Assembly: GCA_002294045.1 (NCBI GenBank)
Contig: DBEP01000010.1
Coordinates: 1 to 26,632 of the forward strand
Source of the DNA: Lachnoclostridium sp. UBA903
GTDB lineage: Bacteria > Bacillota > Clostridia > Lachnospirales > Lachnospiraceae
DNA: 26,632 bases
Direction: 5' to 3'
Shown here: piece by piece, positions 17,613 through 26,572 of the stretch
How positions within the stretch are numbered: the first letter of the stretch is position 1
Layout: each line of letters starts with the position of its first letter
The notes under the pieces: model-generated
The model's database searches: none
Seen by the model: the letters and a program-made list of their open reading frames with translations, nothing else
Told to the model about the DNA's origin: nothing
Translations under genes and position numbers: made by a program

Positions 17613-18809
17613 ATGAGAAAAAATAAATCATTTATTAAACTGTTAATTGGGCAAGCAATCGCGAATGTTGGCGACACGGTCTACACAATCGCTGTTATTA
17701 GCTCGGTTTTCACATTAACGAAATCGCCTATGGCAACATCACTTGTCCCGGTTATCATCACTGGGAGTATGTTCTTATCGGGATTATTGACGCCGTTTGT
17801 TACCTCAAGACTTTCACTCAATAAAATCCTGCGTGTCAGTCAGCTTGTGAAGACCATTTTCCTGTTAGTCCTTGCGGTTTATGTGCAAATAAACTGCCAG
17901 TCCATCAATGTTTTTGTGCTGTATATACTGATAGCGTCCGTCGCTTTTCTTGACGGTTGCGCGAAACCTGTCAGCAACGCACTGATTCCGCACTATGTTC
18001 CGAAAGATGACTTGATGAAAGCGAACAGTATCTTTGAAAGCGTTTTTCAGGCAATCGGCATTGGGAGTTGGGCGGTTGGGAGTTCGCTGCTGCTGATTTT
18101 TTCTATTTCAAAACTCATCTGGTTCGACGTTGCGGTTTTTCTTATTGCGACAATTTTTATGTGGCTGCTTCCGCAAGTAGACAAAGAAGAACGGCAAGTC
18201 AAGAATGACAAGGAGGCATTCTCGCAGGGCTGGAAGAAAATCAGCGAAACGCCGCTGCTGAAAGTGGTGATTTCAATGGATATTCTCGAACAAATTGCTC
18301 AGACAGCTTGGATTGGCGCAATCGTTCTGGTGTTCGTCAAAGAGGCGTTGCACGTTACGGAAAACTGGTGGGGCTATATCAATGCCGTGTATTTTGGCGG
18401 GGCGATTGTTGGCGGACTAATCTGCCTCCGTTTTGCTAAGAAAATAGATTCTAATAAGACAAAATTTATTTTTCTTGGTTCGTTGTCTGGTGCAATTACA
18501 ACCTTTGCCGTCAGTATTAGTCCGTATGCGATTTTAGTCGTTTGCTTCTCAGCGTTGATTGGTGTGTTCGAGCAACTCAAGAACATACCTCAATCGACGG
18601 TGATTCAAAAGAATATTCAAAATGACTTATTGGCACCTGTGTACGCATCAATGAGTACTCTGTATACAGGTTGCTATGCATTCGCAACGCTCGGTGCAGG
18701 TGTGGTTTCCGAAGTGATAGGTGTACGATACGTTTTTGCCATTTCAGGGGTATTGTTGTTCGTTGTTTCGATTATCGCGAGTAAGCACAGAAAACTATTT
18801 GAAGATTAA
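17613..18809 (+). CDS. MFS exporter, macrolide-efflux-like
   Basis: The 398-residue membrane protein is a 12-span-type MFS antiporter. Its first span carries LLIGQAIANVGDTVYTIAV, the usual start of MFS_3-type drug and macrolide exporters, and its length is close to Mef proteins (about 400 residues). A central cytoplasmic loop (about 190-215, DKEERQVKNDKEAF) separates two halves of six spans. It presumably exports a drug or other small hydrophobic compound with proton entry. The substrate is not readable, and the overall sequence is not clearly Mef itself. The ribosome site is AAAGGAG. Codon choice (many GCG and CGC codons) looks unlike the AT-rich phosphotransferase that follows, and a transposase remnant abuts its stop codon, both pointing to acquisition by transfer. 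Confidence 0.8.
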   Translation: MRKNKSFIKLLIGQAIANVGDTVYTIAVISSVFTLTKSPMATSLVPVIITGSMFLSGLLTPFVTSRLSLNKILRVSQLVKTIFLLVLAVYVQINCQSINVFVLYILIASVAFLDGCAKPVSNALIPHYVPKDDLMKANSIFESVFQAIGIGSWAVGSSLLLIFSISKLIWFDVAVFLIATIFMWLLPQVDKEERQVKNDKEAFSQGWKKISETPLLKVVISMDILEQIAQTAWIGAIVLVFVKEALHVTENWWGYINAVYFGGAIVGGLICLRFAKKIDSNKTKFIFLGSLSGAITTFAVSISPYAILVVCFSALIGVFEQLKNIPQSTVIQKNIQNDLLAPVYASMSTLYTGCYAFATLGAGVVSEVIGVRYVFAISGVLLFVVSIIASKHRKLFED

Positions 18810-18965
18810 GTACAAATTTATAAACTCAATCCCGGGGAAAGAGAGTTCTTTCCACTGACCTTCGTTTCTGTAGTCTTTCACAGAAAAAGTTACGGTATCA
18901 CCGTTCATACGGATAATCCTGTGGTTACTGATTGCCATATGGTGTGTATACTTTCCGAGGTATTT
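18810..18965 (-). pseudogene. Remnant of an IS91/ISCR-type transposase
   Basis: The minus strand from 18965 to 18810 encodes 52 residues without a stop. They begin KYLGKYTHHMAISNHRII, continue with TVTFSVKDYR, and end with LSFPGIEFINLY. This matches the late part of the Y2-type rolling-circle transposases of IS91/ISCR elements, where YLGRYTHR-AISN-RI, VTF--KDY and EFIRRF are characteristic. The catalytic tyrosines and the rest of the protein are absent, and no start codon or ribosome site is present, so this is a fragment. It begins exactly at the MFS stop codon and precedes the phosphotransferase gene. ISCR elements are known to move neighbouring resistance genes, which fits this context. 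Confidence 0.75.
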
Positions 18966-19024
18966 AGTATTAAAATTATAAGCCTTAAAACTAAATTAAG
19001 TTTAATCATGAAAGGAAAAATATT

Positions 19025-20005
19025 ATGCTAAAATTGATTTATCTGTTTGAAAACTTTGATTTAGCAAAAGAAGCTTTAAAAAACTGGGAACATGATGATG
19101 ACACACTTGATAAAATGCTGTCCAATTTTCGTATTTCATCAAATGCCATATATCCGTTTTGCCATAACGGTCAGGTTTGCTTTCTACGGCTCGCTCCGAT
19201 TGATGAAAAGATTGAAAAGAATATTTTGGGTGAACTAGAATTGATTGAATTCCTAGCTCAGCATGATTATCCAGCATTGAGGCCAATAAAGACACTATTA
19301 GGAGAAAATGTTTTAAAGCTGGACACTAAATGGGGAAAATATTATGCATGTGCCTTCCAAAAAGTTTCTGGGGTTCAAATTGAAGCAACAGACATGTCAA
19401 AAGAAATCATGTATGAGTATGGAAAGACTTTGGGTAAATTGCATGCTTTGTCATCAGACTTTAAACCTAGCATTAAAAAATGGACACACATTGAGGTCTT
19501 AGAATGGATTGAAGAAGTACTTGCAGAATACAGTGCGCCGGATAATATCTTTTTTGAGTTGACAGAAGTAAAAAAAGAACTTGCTGATTTTCCGCTACGA
19601 GATGATAATTATGGCTTGATTCATTATGATTTTGAACTAGACAATGTTTTTTATGATGATAAAACAAAGTCATGTGCTGTAATTGATTTTGATGATGGTA
19701 TGTATCATTGGTATGCACTTGATGTCGAACAAGTTTTCGACTCTCTTAGTGAGGAACTCAACGGCGCAATTCTTCAAAATGCAAAGGATGAATTTATGAA
19801 AGGATATAAAACTGAGTATTACTATTCTGACGAGATGGAAAATTCACGCCCACTCATGCGACGGTTTATCAATCTATATAGCTATGCTCGTTTGATTAGA
19901 TGCGTAGCAGTGAATTCTTTTAATGAACCCAATTGGTTACTTGAATTGAGAAAGAAACTGGATAGCAACATTCGGAAATTGGAAACGAATATGACAAGAT
20001 TTTGA
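19025..20005 (+). CDS. APH-fold phosphotransferase (aminoglycoside phosphotransferase family)
   Basis: The 326-residue protein has the kinase-like fold of the APH family. The catalytic loop is GLIHYDFELDN with Asp202 as base, followed by the metal-binding VIDFDDG (Asp221). The N-terminal lobe includes CFLRLAP, where a lysine or arginine would contact ATP, and the hinge KYYACAFQKVSG. EYGKTLGKLHAL is typical of this family. The group includes antibiotic kinases but also homoserine, choline, methylthioribose and stress-response kinases, so resistance is only one possibility; the acceptor is unknown. The ribosome site is GAAAGGAAAA. Composition is clearly AT-richer than the upstream operon. Its neighbours, an MFS exporter and an acetyltransferase, make an accessory resistance-like role plausible. 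Confidence 0.8.
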   Translation: MLKLIYLFENFDLAKEALKNWEHDDDTLDKMLSNFRISSNAIYPFCHNGQVCFLRLAPIDEKIEKNILGELELIEFLAQHDYPALRPIKTLLGENVLKLDTKWGKYYACAFQKVSGVQIEATDMSKEIMYEYGKTLGKLHALSSDFKPSIKKWTHIEVLEWIEEVLAEYSAPDNIFFELTEVKKELADFPLRDDNYGLIHYDFELDNVFYDDKTKSCAVIDFDDGMYHWYALDVEQVFDSLSEELNGAILQNAKDEFMKGYKTEYYYSDEMENSRPLMRRFINLYSYARLIRCVAVNSFNEPNWLLELRKKLDSNIRKLETNMTRF

Positions 20006-20114
20006 TAATAATCCGGAAATAATATAAAAATGAGCATTCCCAAGATATCAGATATGGTACTTTTTCCGGTTATCAGGAATTTGAAATACTGATTTATGTG
20101 AGGTTAATGTGATT

Positions 20115-20645
20115 ATGATTGTTTATAAAGAATTAAAAACTGATGAAATCAACTGTGAATTGTTTACTCATTTCAGACGGCATCAGATTGTAACAAAATG
20201 TTGGAGAAAAATTGGCGGTAAGTGGTGCATCAGGGATGTTGCCTTCATAGACGACTTTAGAGAACAAGAGTATGCTGAGTTACTAGTCTGTCTAAAAAGT
20301 ACAGTGGAAACAGGCGGGTTGGTATGTGGTGCTTTTTCAGAGAATAAACTAAAAGGATTTGTCTCCATAAAACCTGAACTTTTTGGAAAAAACAGAGAGT
20401 ATTTGGATTTGTCAAATATTCATGTTTCAGAGGATATGCGTGGCAAAGGAATTGGAAAAGAATTATTTAAATTGGCAAAAATCTGGGCAAAGGAACATGG
20501 CGCACGGAAACTGTATATTTCCGCACATTCGGCAGTTGAAAGTCAAGCGTTCTATCATTCGATGGGATGCGTAGAAGCGCAGGAATATAATCATGAACAT
20601 GCAGAAAAAGAGCCATGTGACTGTCAATTAGAATGTGAAGTATGA
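20115..20645 (+). CDS. GNAT-family N-acetyltransferase
   Basis: The 176-residue protein is a GNAT enzyme. The acetyl-CoA pyrophosphate loop is RGKGIGKELF (Arg109 to Gly114 is the R-x-x-G-x-G core), preceded by the strand LDLSNIHVSEDM and followed by KLYISAHSAVESQAFYHSMGC, which is the usual last part of the fold. Related proteins are common singletons in clostridial accessory regions. The acceptor amine cannot be predicted. I prefer the ATG at 20115 (MIVYKELK) over a GTG six bases earlier, which sits closer to the GAGG ribosome site; the choice changes two residues. The gene lies 109 bases after the phosphotransferase and 67 bases before the 2H protein, so the three may share a transcript. 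Confidence 0.85.
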   Translation: MIVYKELKTDEINCELFTHFRRHQIVTKCWRKIGGKWCIRDVAFIDDFREQEYAELLVCLKSTVETGGLVCGAFSENKLKGFVSIKPELFGKNREYLDLSNIHVSEDMRGKGIGKELFKLAKIWAKEHGARKLYISAHSAVESQAFYHSMGCVEAQEYNHEHAEKEPCDCQLECEV

Positions 20646-20712
20646 GTTATAGGTATTATACTGTTTATTAAGGGTGCTTTTCTTATGCTAAAATAGGAAG
20701 GAGGCATGGAAA

Positions 20713-21279
20713 ATGAAAGGAACGATTGTATTATTAGCAGGTTTAGAAGCGGAGAATTACGGTAGAAAACTTATGCATGAAGCGCATAAAGCAGGAAATT
20801 TAGGATTTGAAATGGCCAGGTTACCACAACATGTTTCATTAAAGCAACCATTTTCTATTCCAAGCTTACAACAATTTGAAGAATTTTTTGACAATTTTGC
20901 AAAGACGGTTAATCCGGTGATAATTCAGTTTAGAGAGTTAAATACATTCCCAAGTAATGTTCTTGGAGGAAAGCCGTCAGGATGTATGTCAATTAGTGCA
21001 AGAAGTAGTAAAGAGCTGGTAGCATTACAGAAGGAATTGTTTCAAAAACTAGAAATCAGCTTTGGTCCGTGTCCGGCTGAACATGATAACGATTATATTT
21101 TTCATATGACAATAGCAATCGGAGGAGCCCCTTATTCCAACTATCAAAAAGCATATCAGGAATTACGTGGCCTGAATTTTAATCAGGAATTTTTATTCGA
21201 CAAGTTAGGATTGTTATATTACGATGATGATAACTATAAACCAGGCACATATTTTTGCTATAAAATTGCAGAATTATAG
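20713..21279 (+). CDS. 2H phosphoesterase / 2'-5' RNA ligase family protein
   Basis: The 188-residue protein carries the two motifs that define this superfamily: H40-V-S42 in PQHVSLKQPF and H131-M-T133 in IFHMTIAIGG, about 90 residues apart as expected for the bilobal fold. Members hydrolyse 2',3'-cyclic phosphates or 2'-5' linked nucleotides, or join RNA ends; many bacterial family members have no known role. No fused domain is present. The start has GGAGG nine bases upstream. It is the last gene of the AT-rich group and is followed by a strong terminator at 21325. Confidence 0.82.
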   Translation: MKGTIVLLAGLEAENYGRKLMHEAHKAGNLGFEMARLPQHVSLKQPFSIPSLQQFEEFFDNFAKTVNPVIIQFRELNTFPSNVLGGKPSGCMSISARSSKELVALQKELFQKLEISFGPCPAEHDNDYIFHMTIAIGGAPYSNYQKAYQELRGLNFNQEFLFDKLGLLYYDDDNYKPGTYFCYKIAEL

Positions 21280-21324
21280 TCTTCTTAACTCAAGAATCAA
21301 GGTCTTTTATGACATTAGAAACCA

Positions 21325-21363
21325 AACGTCCGCCCGGTTTTCATAACTGGCAGACGTTTTTTT
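21325..21363 (+). terminator. Intrinsic terminator after the 2H phosphoesterase gene
   Basis: AACGTCCGCC (from 21325) pairs with GGCAGACGTT with one mismatch around a short loop, and seven T residues end at 21363. It closes the accessory gene group. Confidence 0.85.
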
Positions 21364-21411
21364 AATTATGTCTGTTAAAACCAGACCATACAATATATTT
21401 GCTGTTGCTAC

Positions 21412-21440
21412 TTGATATTCATTTTTTCAATATATATAAT
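21412..21440 (+). promoter_or_regulatory. Sigma-A promoter of the two-component genes
   Basis: TTGATA (21412-21417) is followed after 17 bases by a perfect TATAAT (21435-21440). The leader to the ATG at 21550 would be about 100 bases and includes the hairpin at 21492. Confidence 0.65.
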
Positions 21441-21491
21441 ATTAATAAAAAATAGGTTAAATTCATATATAAAACTATCATCTTTACCAGG

Positions 21492-21511
21492 ACCGCAGGC
21501 CTGCCTGCGGT
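21492..21511 (+). promoter_or_regulatory. Perfect hairpin in the leader of the response-regulator gene
   Basis: ACCGCAGGC (21492-21500) pairs perfectly with GCCTGCGGT (21503-21511). It is GC-rich in an AT-rich leader and is not followed by T residues, so it is not a terminator. It lies 20 bases before the AAAGGAG ribosome site. Confidence 0.5.
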
Positions 21512-21549
21512 ATGCATTGGGAGCAAGTGTTAAAGGAGATTAATCTAAG

Positions 21550-23151
21550 ATGAATGAAGTACAGTTAAGAGTCATAGTTGCAGATGATGAAGCAGTGCAG
21601 CGGAATGTACTAAAAGAAATTATTCATAAACTATGTCCGTCTTTTGAGGTTATCGCGTGCAGTAATGGAAAAGAGGTATATGATATTTTTAGGGAGAAAC
21701 CGGCGGATATCGTTTTAACCGATATCCGTATGCCAATTATGGGAGGAATGGAACTGATTAAAAAGATTTTTGATGAATTCCCAAGAACAAAATTAATATT
21801 AATCAGTGCCTATCAGGAATTTGAATATGCTCAGAATGCAATTAAATATAAGGTTGCTGAGTATCTGATAAAACCGTTTCGTGTATCGGAGGTCCAAAAA
21901 GTATTACAAAAGGTTCAGAATGAGATTCAAATAGAAAATGAGAATGAGAACAGTCTGAACAAATATCAGATTTTAGCTATAAAAGCAAAAAAGCAGGAAG
22001 AATATAATCTTTTGCAGGATATCCTTAAGGGTAACCCGGAGGCTGTTAAGTTTAATGAAGAAAAGTATGGAATATTACAGGAATTCGGCACGGTAGCTTT
22101 GCTCCGGTGGAGGACTGAGTCTGCGGATTCGCAGAAGGTGTGCGGGGTATTATCAAAACAGCAGCAAAGTACTTTAATGGAGCATATCTCGTTTTTGTTC
22201 CCACATATGTTTTTCATTCCCCAGACAAATGATTTTAATAAGTCAGTCCATAAGGCAGCCCTGCTCCTCCCAAAGGAAACAGCCCTGGAAGTATCGCAGA
22301 AATTAGAATACTCTCTGAAACAGCTGCAACCGGATAATATAATTTTCTGGGCAGGTTTATCGAATACGAAATTATGCCTGGCAGAATCCGCAGCGGAAGC
22401 ACTGGCACAGGCGGAGGAGATGTTAGCCTTTTATTTTTATGAGACGGGGGGAGGCATATTTTCTTTTGATAAGATGCATACCATTATGGATATTCCGGCA
22501 AAGCCCACTGCCTCCTTTGAAAACCAGTTACATCGTGCCATTCGTAATTCCGATGCCAATCAAATGCATAGTATAATTGATAACATGAAAACAGCACTGT
22601 CAAAAGAAACAAGATGCTATCCCAATAAAATTAAGCATAGGGTGTCTTCCGTAATTGTATTAATTCTAAAAGAATTGGAGAATGAAATATTACAGGAACA
22701 GTATGATCAATTATTAAACCAGTCCTATCAAAGGTATGCGGAATGTGATTCCTTTGACCAGTTATTTGAAATTTCAAAGCAGTTATTAGGCCGGGCTATA
22801 CAGTATTCCCGCCAGAAAATATATCAATCGGATGTTTTAGAAGAATGTATCAATTATATAAAAGCTCATTTGGACAGCGATTTATCCCTGCAAAGAGTAG
22901 CGGAATATGTACACTTTCATCCGAATTATCTATCCGCAAAAGTAAAGGAAAAAGTAGGACTTCCCTATAGTGTGTATGTACTGAAATTAAGAATGGAATT
23001 AGCTTGCAGACTGCTGATGGAAACCAATGATAAAATCCGGGAGATAGCCTCAAGGTGCGGCTTTCAGGACAGTAATTATTTTAACAGGATGTTCCGGCGG
23101 GAATATAATAATTCTCCGGAACAATACAGAAAGGCTCATAAAAAATGGTAA
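21550..23151 (+). CDS. YesN-type response regulator with AraC DNA-binding domain
   Basis: The 533-residue protein begins with a receiver domain (residues about 6-122): VIVADDEAVQRN holds the acidic pocket, Asp58 in VLTDIRMP is the phosphorylation site, LISAYQEF carries the conserved Ser/Thr and YLIKPF the lysine. A long middle part (about 130-425) without clear motifs follows, then an AraC-type pair of helix-turn-helices (about 430-530) with LQRVAEYVHFHPNYLSAKVKEKVG and IREIASRCGFQDSNYFNRMFRR in two parts. It would bind DNA when phosphorylated by the sensor encoded next, whose start overlaps this stop by 7 bases. The likely target is the binding-protein gene at 25104 and its downstream permeases. 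The ribosome site is AAAGGAG. Confidence 0.9.
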   Translation: MNEVQLRVIVADDEAVQRNVLKEIIHKLCPSFEVIACSNGKEVYDIFREKPADIVLTDIRMPIMGGMELIKKIFDEFPRTKLILISAYQEFEYAQNAIKYKVAEYLIKPFRVSEVQKVLQKVQNEIQIENENENSLNKYQILAIKAKKQEEYNLLQDILKGNPEAVKFNEEKYGILQEFGTVALLRWRTESADSQKVCGVLSKQQQSTLMEHISFLFPHMFFIPQTNDFNKSVHKAALLLPKETALEVSQKLEYSLKQLQPDNIIFWAGLSNTKLCLAESAAEALAQAEEMLAFYFYETGGGIFSFDKMHTIMDIPAKPTASFENQLHRAIRNSDANQMHSIIDNMKTALSKETRCYPNKIKHRVSSVIVLILKELENEILQEQYDQLLNQSYQRYAECDSFDQLFEISKQLLGRAIQYSRQKIYQSDVLEECINYIKAHLDSDLSLQRVAEYVHFHPNYLSAKVKEKVGLPYSVYVLKLRMELACRLLMETNDKIREIASRCGFQDSNYFNRMFRREYNNSPEQYRKAHKKW

Positions 23152-24965
23152 AAATACATATGGAACGGATTCTGTACATGAGCCTGCGGGCCAAGCTTGG
23201 AATTATATTGGCAGTATTTGCAATTATCCCGTCTTTTGTTATTTACAGCCAGGTAATGAAAACCTACGAAGACGATATGGTGAAGGTGGCATCACAGAAT
23301 GTACAGTCTATTGTAAAAACAAATAATAACCTGATTGATACCACCCTTAACCGGATTGAAGACGCATCCTATCTTCTTTTGAATAATAAGGATTGCTTCG
23401 ACTGCTTTTCCAATATGGATACGTTTATAGTCAGCGATTTTTTAAATGAAGACCGAGTAATAGCGGATGTACTGGGAAAGCAATTTGCAGCGAATAATAC
23501 GGTCTATGCAAAATATTTATATACGTCAAAATGGATATTCGATACAAATAACACATCCATGAAACCTACCATAGAAGAAATCCAAAGGTTCAAGCTGGAT
23601 GAAAAAGCTGCCAGGGCCGGAGGACAGGTGTTATGGATTACGGGTTACGATTATGGAAAGTGGTTTCAGACAGAATACTTAAGTAAGAAAGAAAATTATA
23701 AATATCAATATCCCATCACGATGATCAGACAGATGAATTTTCAATATTCGCAGAACGGTAAACTGTATGTTATGAAAAATACCCAGGAACGGCCTGTTTT
23801 AGTAGTGCATGTTTTGGAGGAAACACTGGCGTCCCTCTATCAATCAAGTGTAAATTATGAAGGCAGTATCTATGCGGTAGTCAATGAGGAGGGGAGGATT
23901 ATTTCCTCAGACAGTAAACTGTTTACCATTACCGGATTAGTACCGGAGCCGATACTTAATTTGAAATCTTCTTCGGGTTATACTTCTTATTGGATAAATG
24001 ATGTTGAATATTTATTGTGCTACGATGATCTGAAAGGACGTAACTGGTTTTCTTTCTGCCTGATACCCATGACGGAAGTGATACAGACCACAAAAGAGCA
24101 GATGCAGAATTCCCAGAGATGGATAACCATGGTTTTGCTGGCTGCCTCCGTGCTTATAGCGGCACTCCTTTCTTCAAGCATCAGTAAGCCGATCGCGGCA
24201 CTCACGAAAGCAGCGGAACGTGTTTCGACAGGGAATTTCAGTGCGGACACGCCGGTGCCAAGAGGGAAAGACTTTAAAATTCTCACCAGGACTTTTAATC
24301 ACATGGAGACGGAAATCACCCGATTAATTGATGAAAATTATAAAATTTCCCTGCGGGAAAAGGATACCCAGATTATGGCCCTTACGATGCAGATTAATCC
24401 TCATTTCCTATACAATACGTTAAATACCATTAATATGCTGGCTATTATGAATGACGATAGTGAAACTTCGGAGTTGATTGTCAGTCTTTCTGAGATGCTT
24501 CATTATTCCTTTAAAAATACAAATGAAAAAATACCGCTTTCCGATGAAGTCCAATGGACGATTAACTATATTAATATTATGTCCAGGCGTTTTGAAGGGG
24601 TATTTGAAACCAAAATAGAAATTTCAAATGAGCTGATGATTTATAAAGTTCCTAAATTTTTTCTGCAGCCCATTGTGGAGAATTCCATCCTGCATGGATT
24701 TGAAGGAATGTCGGGGGGAGGAGTCTTGAAGCTGTCTGCTGAAAAACGAGGGAATTTTATTGTTTTTACCGTTTCGGATAACGGTAGGGGGATGGAAATT
24801 GAAAAGCATGAGAATATTACCCGGAAAACCTGGGAAGGCAGTATCGGCTTATCGAATGTATACCGGCGGTTATCCCTTATCTATGGGAATGATTATTCCA
24901 TTGATTTAAAATCGGAGCCAGGTTTCGGAACGGCTTTTTACCTGACACTTCCCTGCCAAAGCTAA
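23145..24965 (+). CDS. YesM-type sensor histidine kinase
   Basis: The 606-residue membrane kinase has a first span at about 15-35, an extracellular sensing region of nearly 290 residues, a second span at about 326-346 (WITMVLLAASVLIAALLSSS), a HAMP linker, and the LytS/YesM-type kinase module. The phosphorylated residue is His420 in INPHFLYNTLNTI. The ATP-binding part shows QPIVENSILHGFEG and DNGRGM (Asp545), ending in GFGTAFYLTLP. The start at 23145 overlaps the regulator gene by 7 bases and has AAAGG nine bases upstream; an ATG at 23160 is possible. Kinases of this group usually sense extracellular sugars, sometimes together with a binding lipoprotein such as the one encoded next. Confidence 0.9.
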   Translation: MVKIHMERILYMSLRAKLGIILAVFAIIPSFVIYSQVMKTYEDDMVKVASQNVQSIVKTNNNLIDTTLNRIEDASYLLLNNKDCFDCFSNMDTFIVSDFLNEDRVIADVLGKQFAANNTVYAKYLYTSKWIFDTNNTSMKPTIEEIQRFKLDEKAARAGGQVLWITGYDYGKWFQTEYLSKKENYKYQYPITMIRQMNFQYSQNGKLYVMKNTQERPVLVVHVLEETLASLYQSSVNYEGSIYAVVNEEGRIISSDSKLFTITGLVPEPILNLKSSSGYTSYWINDVEYLLCYDDLKGRNWFSFCLIPMTEVIQTTKEQMQNSQRWITMVLLAASVLIAALLSSSISKPIAALTKAAERVSTGNFSADTPVPRGKDFKILTRTFNHMETEITRLIDENYKISLREKDTQIMALTMQINPHFLYNTLNTINMLAIMNDDSETSELIVSLSEMLHYSFKNTNEKIPLSDEVQWTINYINIMSRRFEGVFETKIEISNELMIYKVPKFFLQPIVENSILHGFEGMSGGGVLKLSAEKRGNFIVFTVSDNGRGMEIEKHENITRKTWEGSIGLSNVYRRLSLIYGNDYSIDLKSEPGFGTAFYLTLPCQS

Positions 24966-25032
24966 TGACAGGTAAATATCTTTGATTTGTACTATTATAT
25001 GGGAATCCTCATATAGAAGATCCGGAGGCGGT

Positions 25033-25074
25033 ATGGTAAACTTTAATCACCGGGTTAATAAGACGTCTGATTAG
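25033..25074 (+). CDS. Possible 13-residue ORF before the second binding-protein gene
   Basis: A short ORF (MVNFNHRVNKTSD) follows GGAGG by only four bases and ends 29 bases before the binding-protein ATG. The ribosome site is strong but close, and nothing else supports it. An imperfect dyad (TATATG/CATATA, 24996-25015) lies just upstream. Confidence 0.2.
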   Translation: MVNFNHRVNKTSD

Positions 25075-25103
25075 CATAATAGGAGTACTGAAAGGAGAAT
25101 TTT

Positions 25104-26495
25104 ATGAAAGTGAAACGTCTTGTAAGTGTATTATTAATAGCAATTTTAATTTTAGGTACTACTGCTTGCTCAGGCAAATCTGAGGTAACTGGCGGCAATA
25201 CGGCCGAAAGTAATACAGCTGACGGGGGAAGCGGTGACAAAGTTACGGAGATACGGTTTACGGAATGGGATGGCGGTGATACCTTAGCGGTTTATGAAGA
25301 AATCGCCGAGAAATTTAACCAGTCACAGTCGAAGATTCATGTAACCGTTATGAACATACCGGATGAATATGATACTAAAATCACAACCATGGTTGCCGGA
25401 AATGATGTACCGGAAGTGTGTATTCTGGATGCGGCAAGTCTGATGTATACTTATGCGGAGGAAGGTATTGTACTTAATATGCAGGACTTTATTAACAAAG
25501 ATACGGATTTCGACAAGTCCAGCATGTTAGACCAGTTTAAATACATGCTCACCAGCGACTATATGGCAGGCTATGGAATCGGTTCGGAAAATATTACTAT
25601 GTTCTATAATCCGTCCGTATTTCAGGAATACGGACTTGAAGAACCGCCTGCAAGCTATAAGGACGCGTGGGACTGGGATACTTTTGTAAATGTTGCACAG
25701 CAGCTGACTATAGATAAAGAAGGCAGAAACGCACTTGATCCGGCCTTCGACCCTGAAAATATTAAAACCTACGGAATTACCATCAGCAAATGGTGGGCAG
25801 GATATATGCCTTTCCTTTATTCAGTGGGCGGCGACTATTTAAGTGAAAACGGTGCTGCAATCGGATATGCAACGGAACAGGGAATTGATGTATTGCAGAA
25901 GTTATCGGATTTAACCTACAAATACCATGTTGCACCGACGCCGACTGCCAGTGAAACCATGCCCGGCGCTTCCGAGGCATTAACCACCAATAAGGTTGCC
26001 ATGACTTTTGACGGACAGTGGACCAATGCAGCTTTGATGGAAGATGAAGTAAACTACAATGTAGCCGCACTTCCCAAGATGGGTGCTGCGGCGAAAACCA
26101 CAATGACCTATGGGGGTATCAGTATTATGAATACGGACAAGGCAGATGCGGCCTGGGAATTCGTAAAATACATTCTTTCCGCAGGCGCCTGCGAACCCTT
26201 ATATAAATCAGGTTTATGGCTTCCTACCAATGCGAATGAATATACGGATGAATACATAAAATCCTTTATTACCGATAAACATCCTAAAAACTATTATGAA
26301 TCCATTGTTGTTCCAATGATGGACGGCACAGCAGAAAGGCCGGTAGTAGCTACCATTAAGAATTTTAATAAAATCAATGATATAATCAGTCCGGCTCTGG
26401 ATTTACTCTGGTCCGGTGAAATGACAGCTGCGGATGCGATTGCTGCAATTGAGGAACAGGCAAATGCTGAAGTTAAGGGTTACTTAGGAAAATAG
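25104..26495 (+). CDS. Second extracellular sugar-binding lipoprotein
   Basis: The 463-residue product is another family 1 solute-binding lipoprotein. The signal has a basic start, a hydrophobic core and the lipobox GTTAC, with the modified cysteine at residue 22, followed by a Gly/Ser/Thr-rich linker. The binding fold begins with TEIRFTEWDGGD, and includes DVPEVCILDAASL, GIGSENITMFYNPSVFQEYGL and KVAMTFDGQWTNAAL, typical of CUT1 proteins. It differs clearly in sequence from the protein at 4150, so it is not a recent copy. GAAAGGAG precedes the ATG. It follows the YesMN-type pair by 138 bases, which predicts control by that pair; its permease genes would lie past the right edge of the window. 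Confidence 0.9.
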   Translation: MKVKRLVSVLLIAILILGTTACSGKSEVTGGNTAESNTADGGSGDKVTEIRFTEWDGGDTLAVYEEIAEKFNQSQSKIHVTVMNIPDEYDTKITTMVAGNDVPEVCILDAASLMYTYAEEGIVLNMQDFINKDTDFDKSSMLDQFKYMLTSDYMAGYGIGSENITMFYNPSVFQEYGLEEPPASYKDAWDWDTFVNVAQQLTIDKEGRNALDPAFDPENIKTYGITISKWWAGYMPFLYSVGGDYLSENGAAIGYATEQGIDVLQKLSDLTYKYHVAPTPTASETMPGASEALTTNKVAMTFDGQWTNAALMEDEVNYNVAALPKMGAAAKTTMTYGGISIMNTDKADAAWEFVKYILSAGACEPLYKSGLWLPTNANEYTDEYIKSFITDKHPKNYYESIVVPMMDGTAERPVVATIKNFNKINDIISPALDLLWSGEMTAADAIAAIEEQANAEVKGYLGK

Positions 26496-26572
26496 ACTTT
26501 ATATTTTTAATAAGTGAATGAAACTGTATCAGAAAAAGGCTGTTGCAAAATAATAAATTTACCGAGCTTGGT

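Noticed and set aside
17082..21540. Integrated element with attachment sites at the tRNA-Gly gene
   Set aside because: No integrase gene and no repeated tRNA 3' end were found on the far side of the accessory genes.
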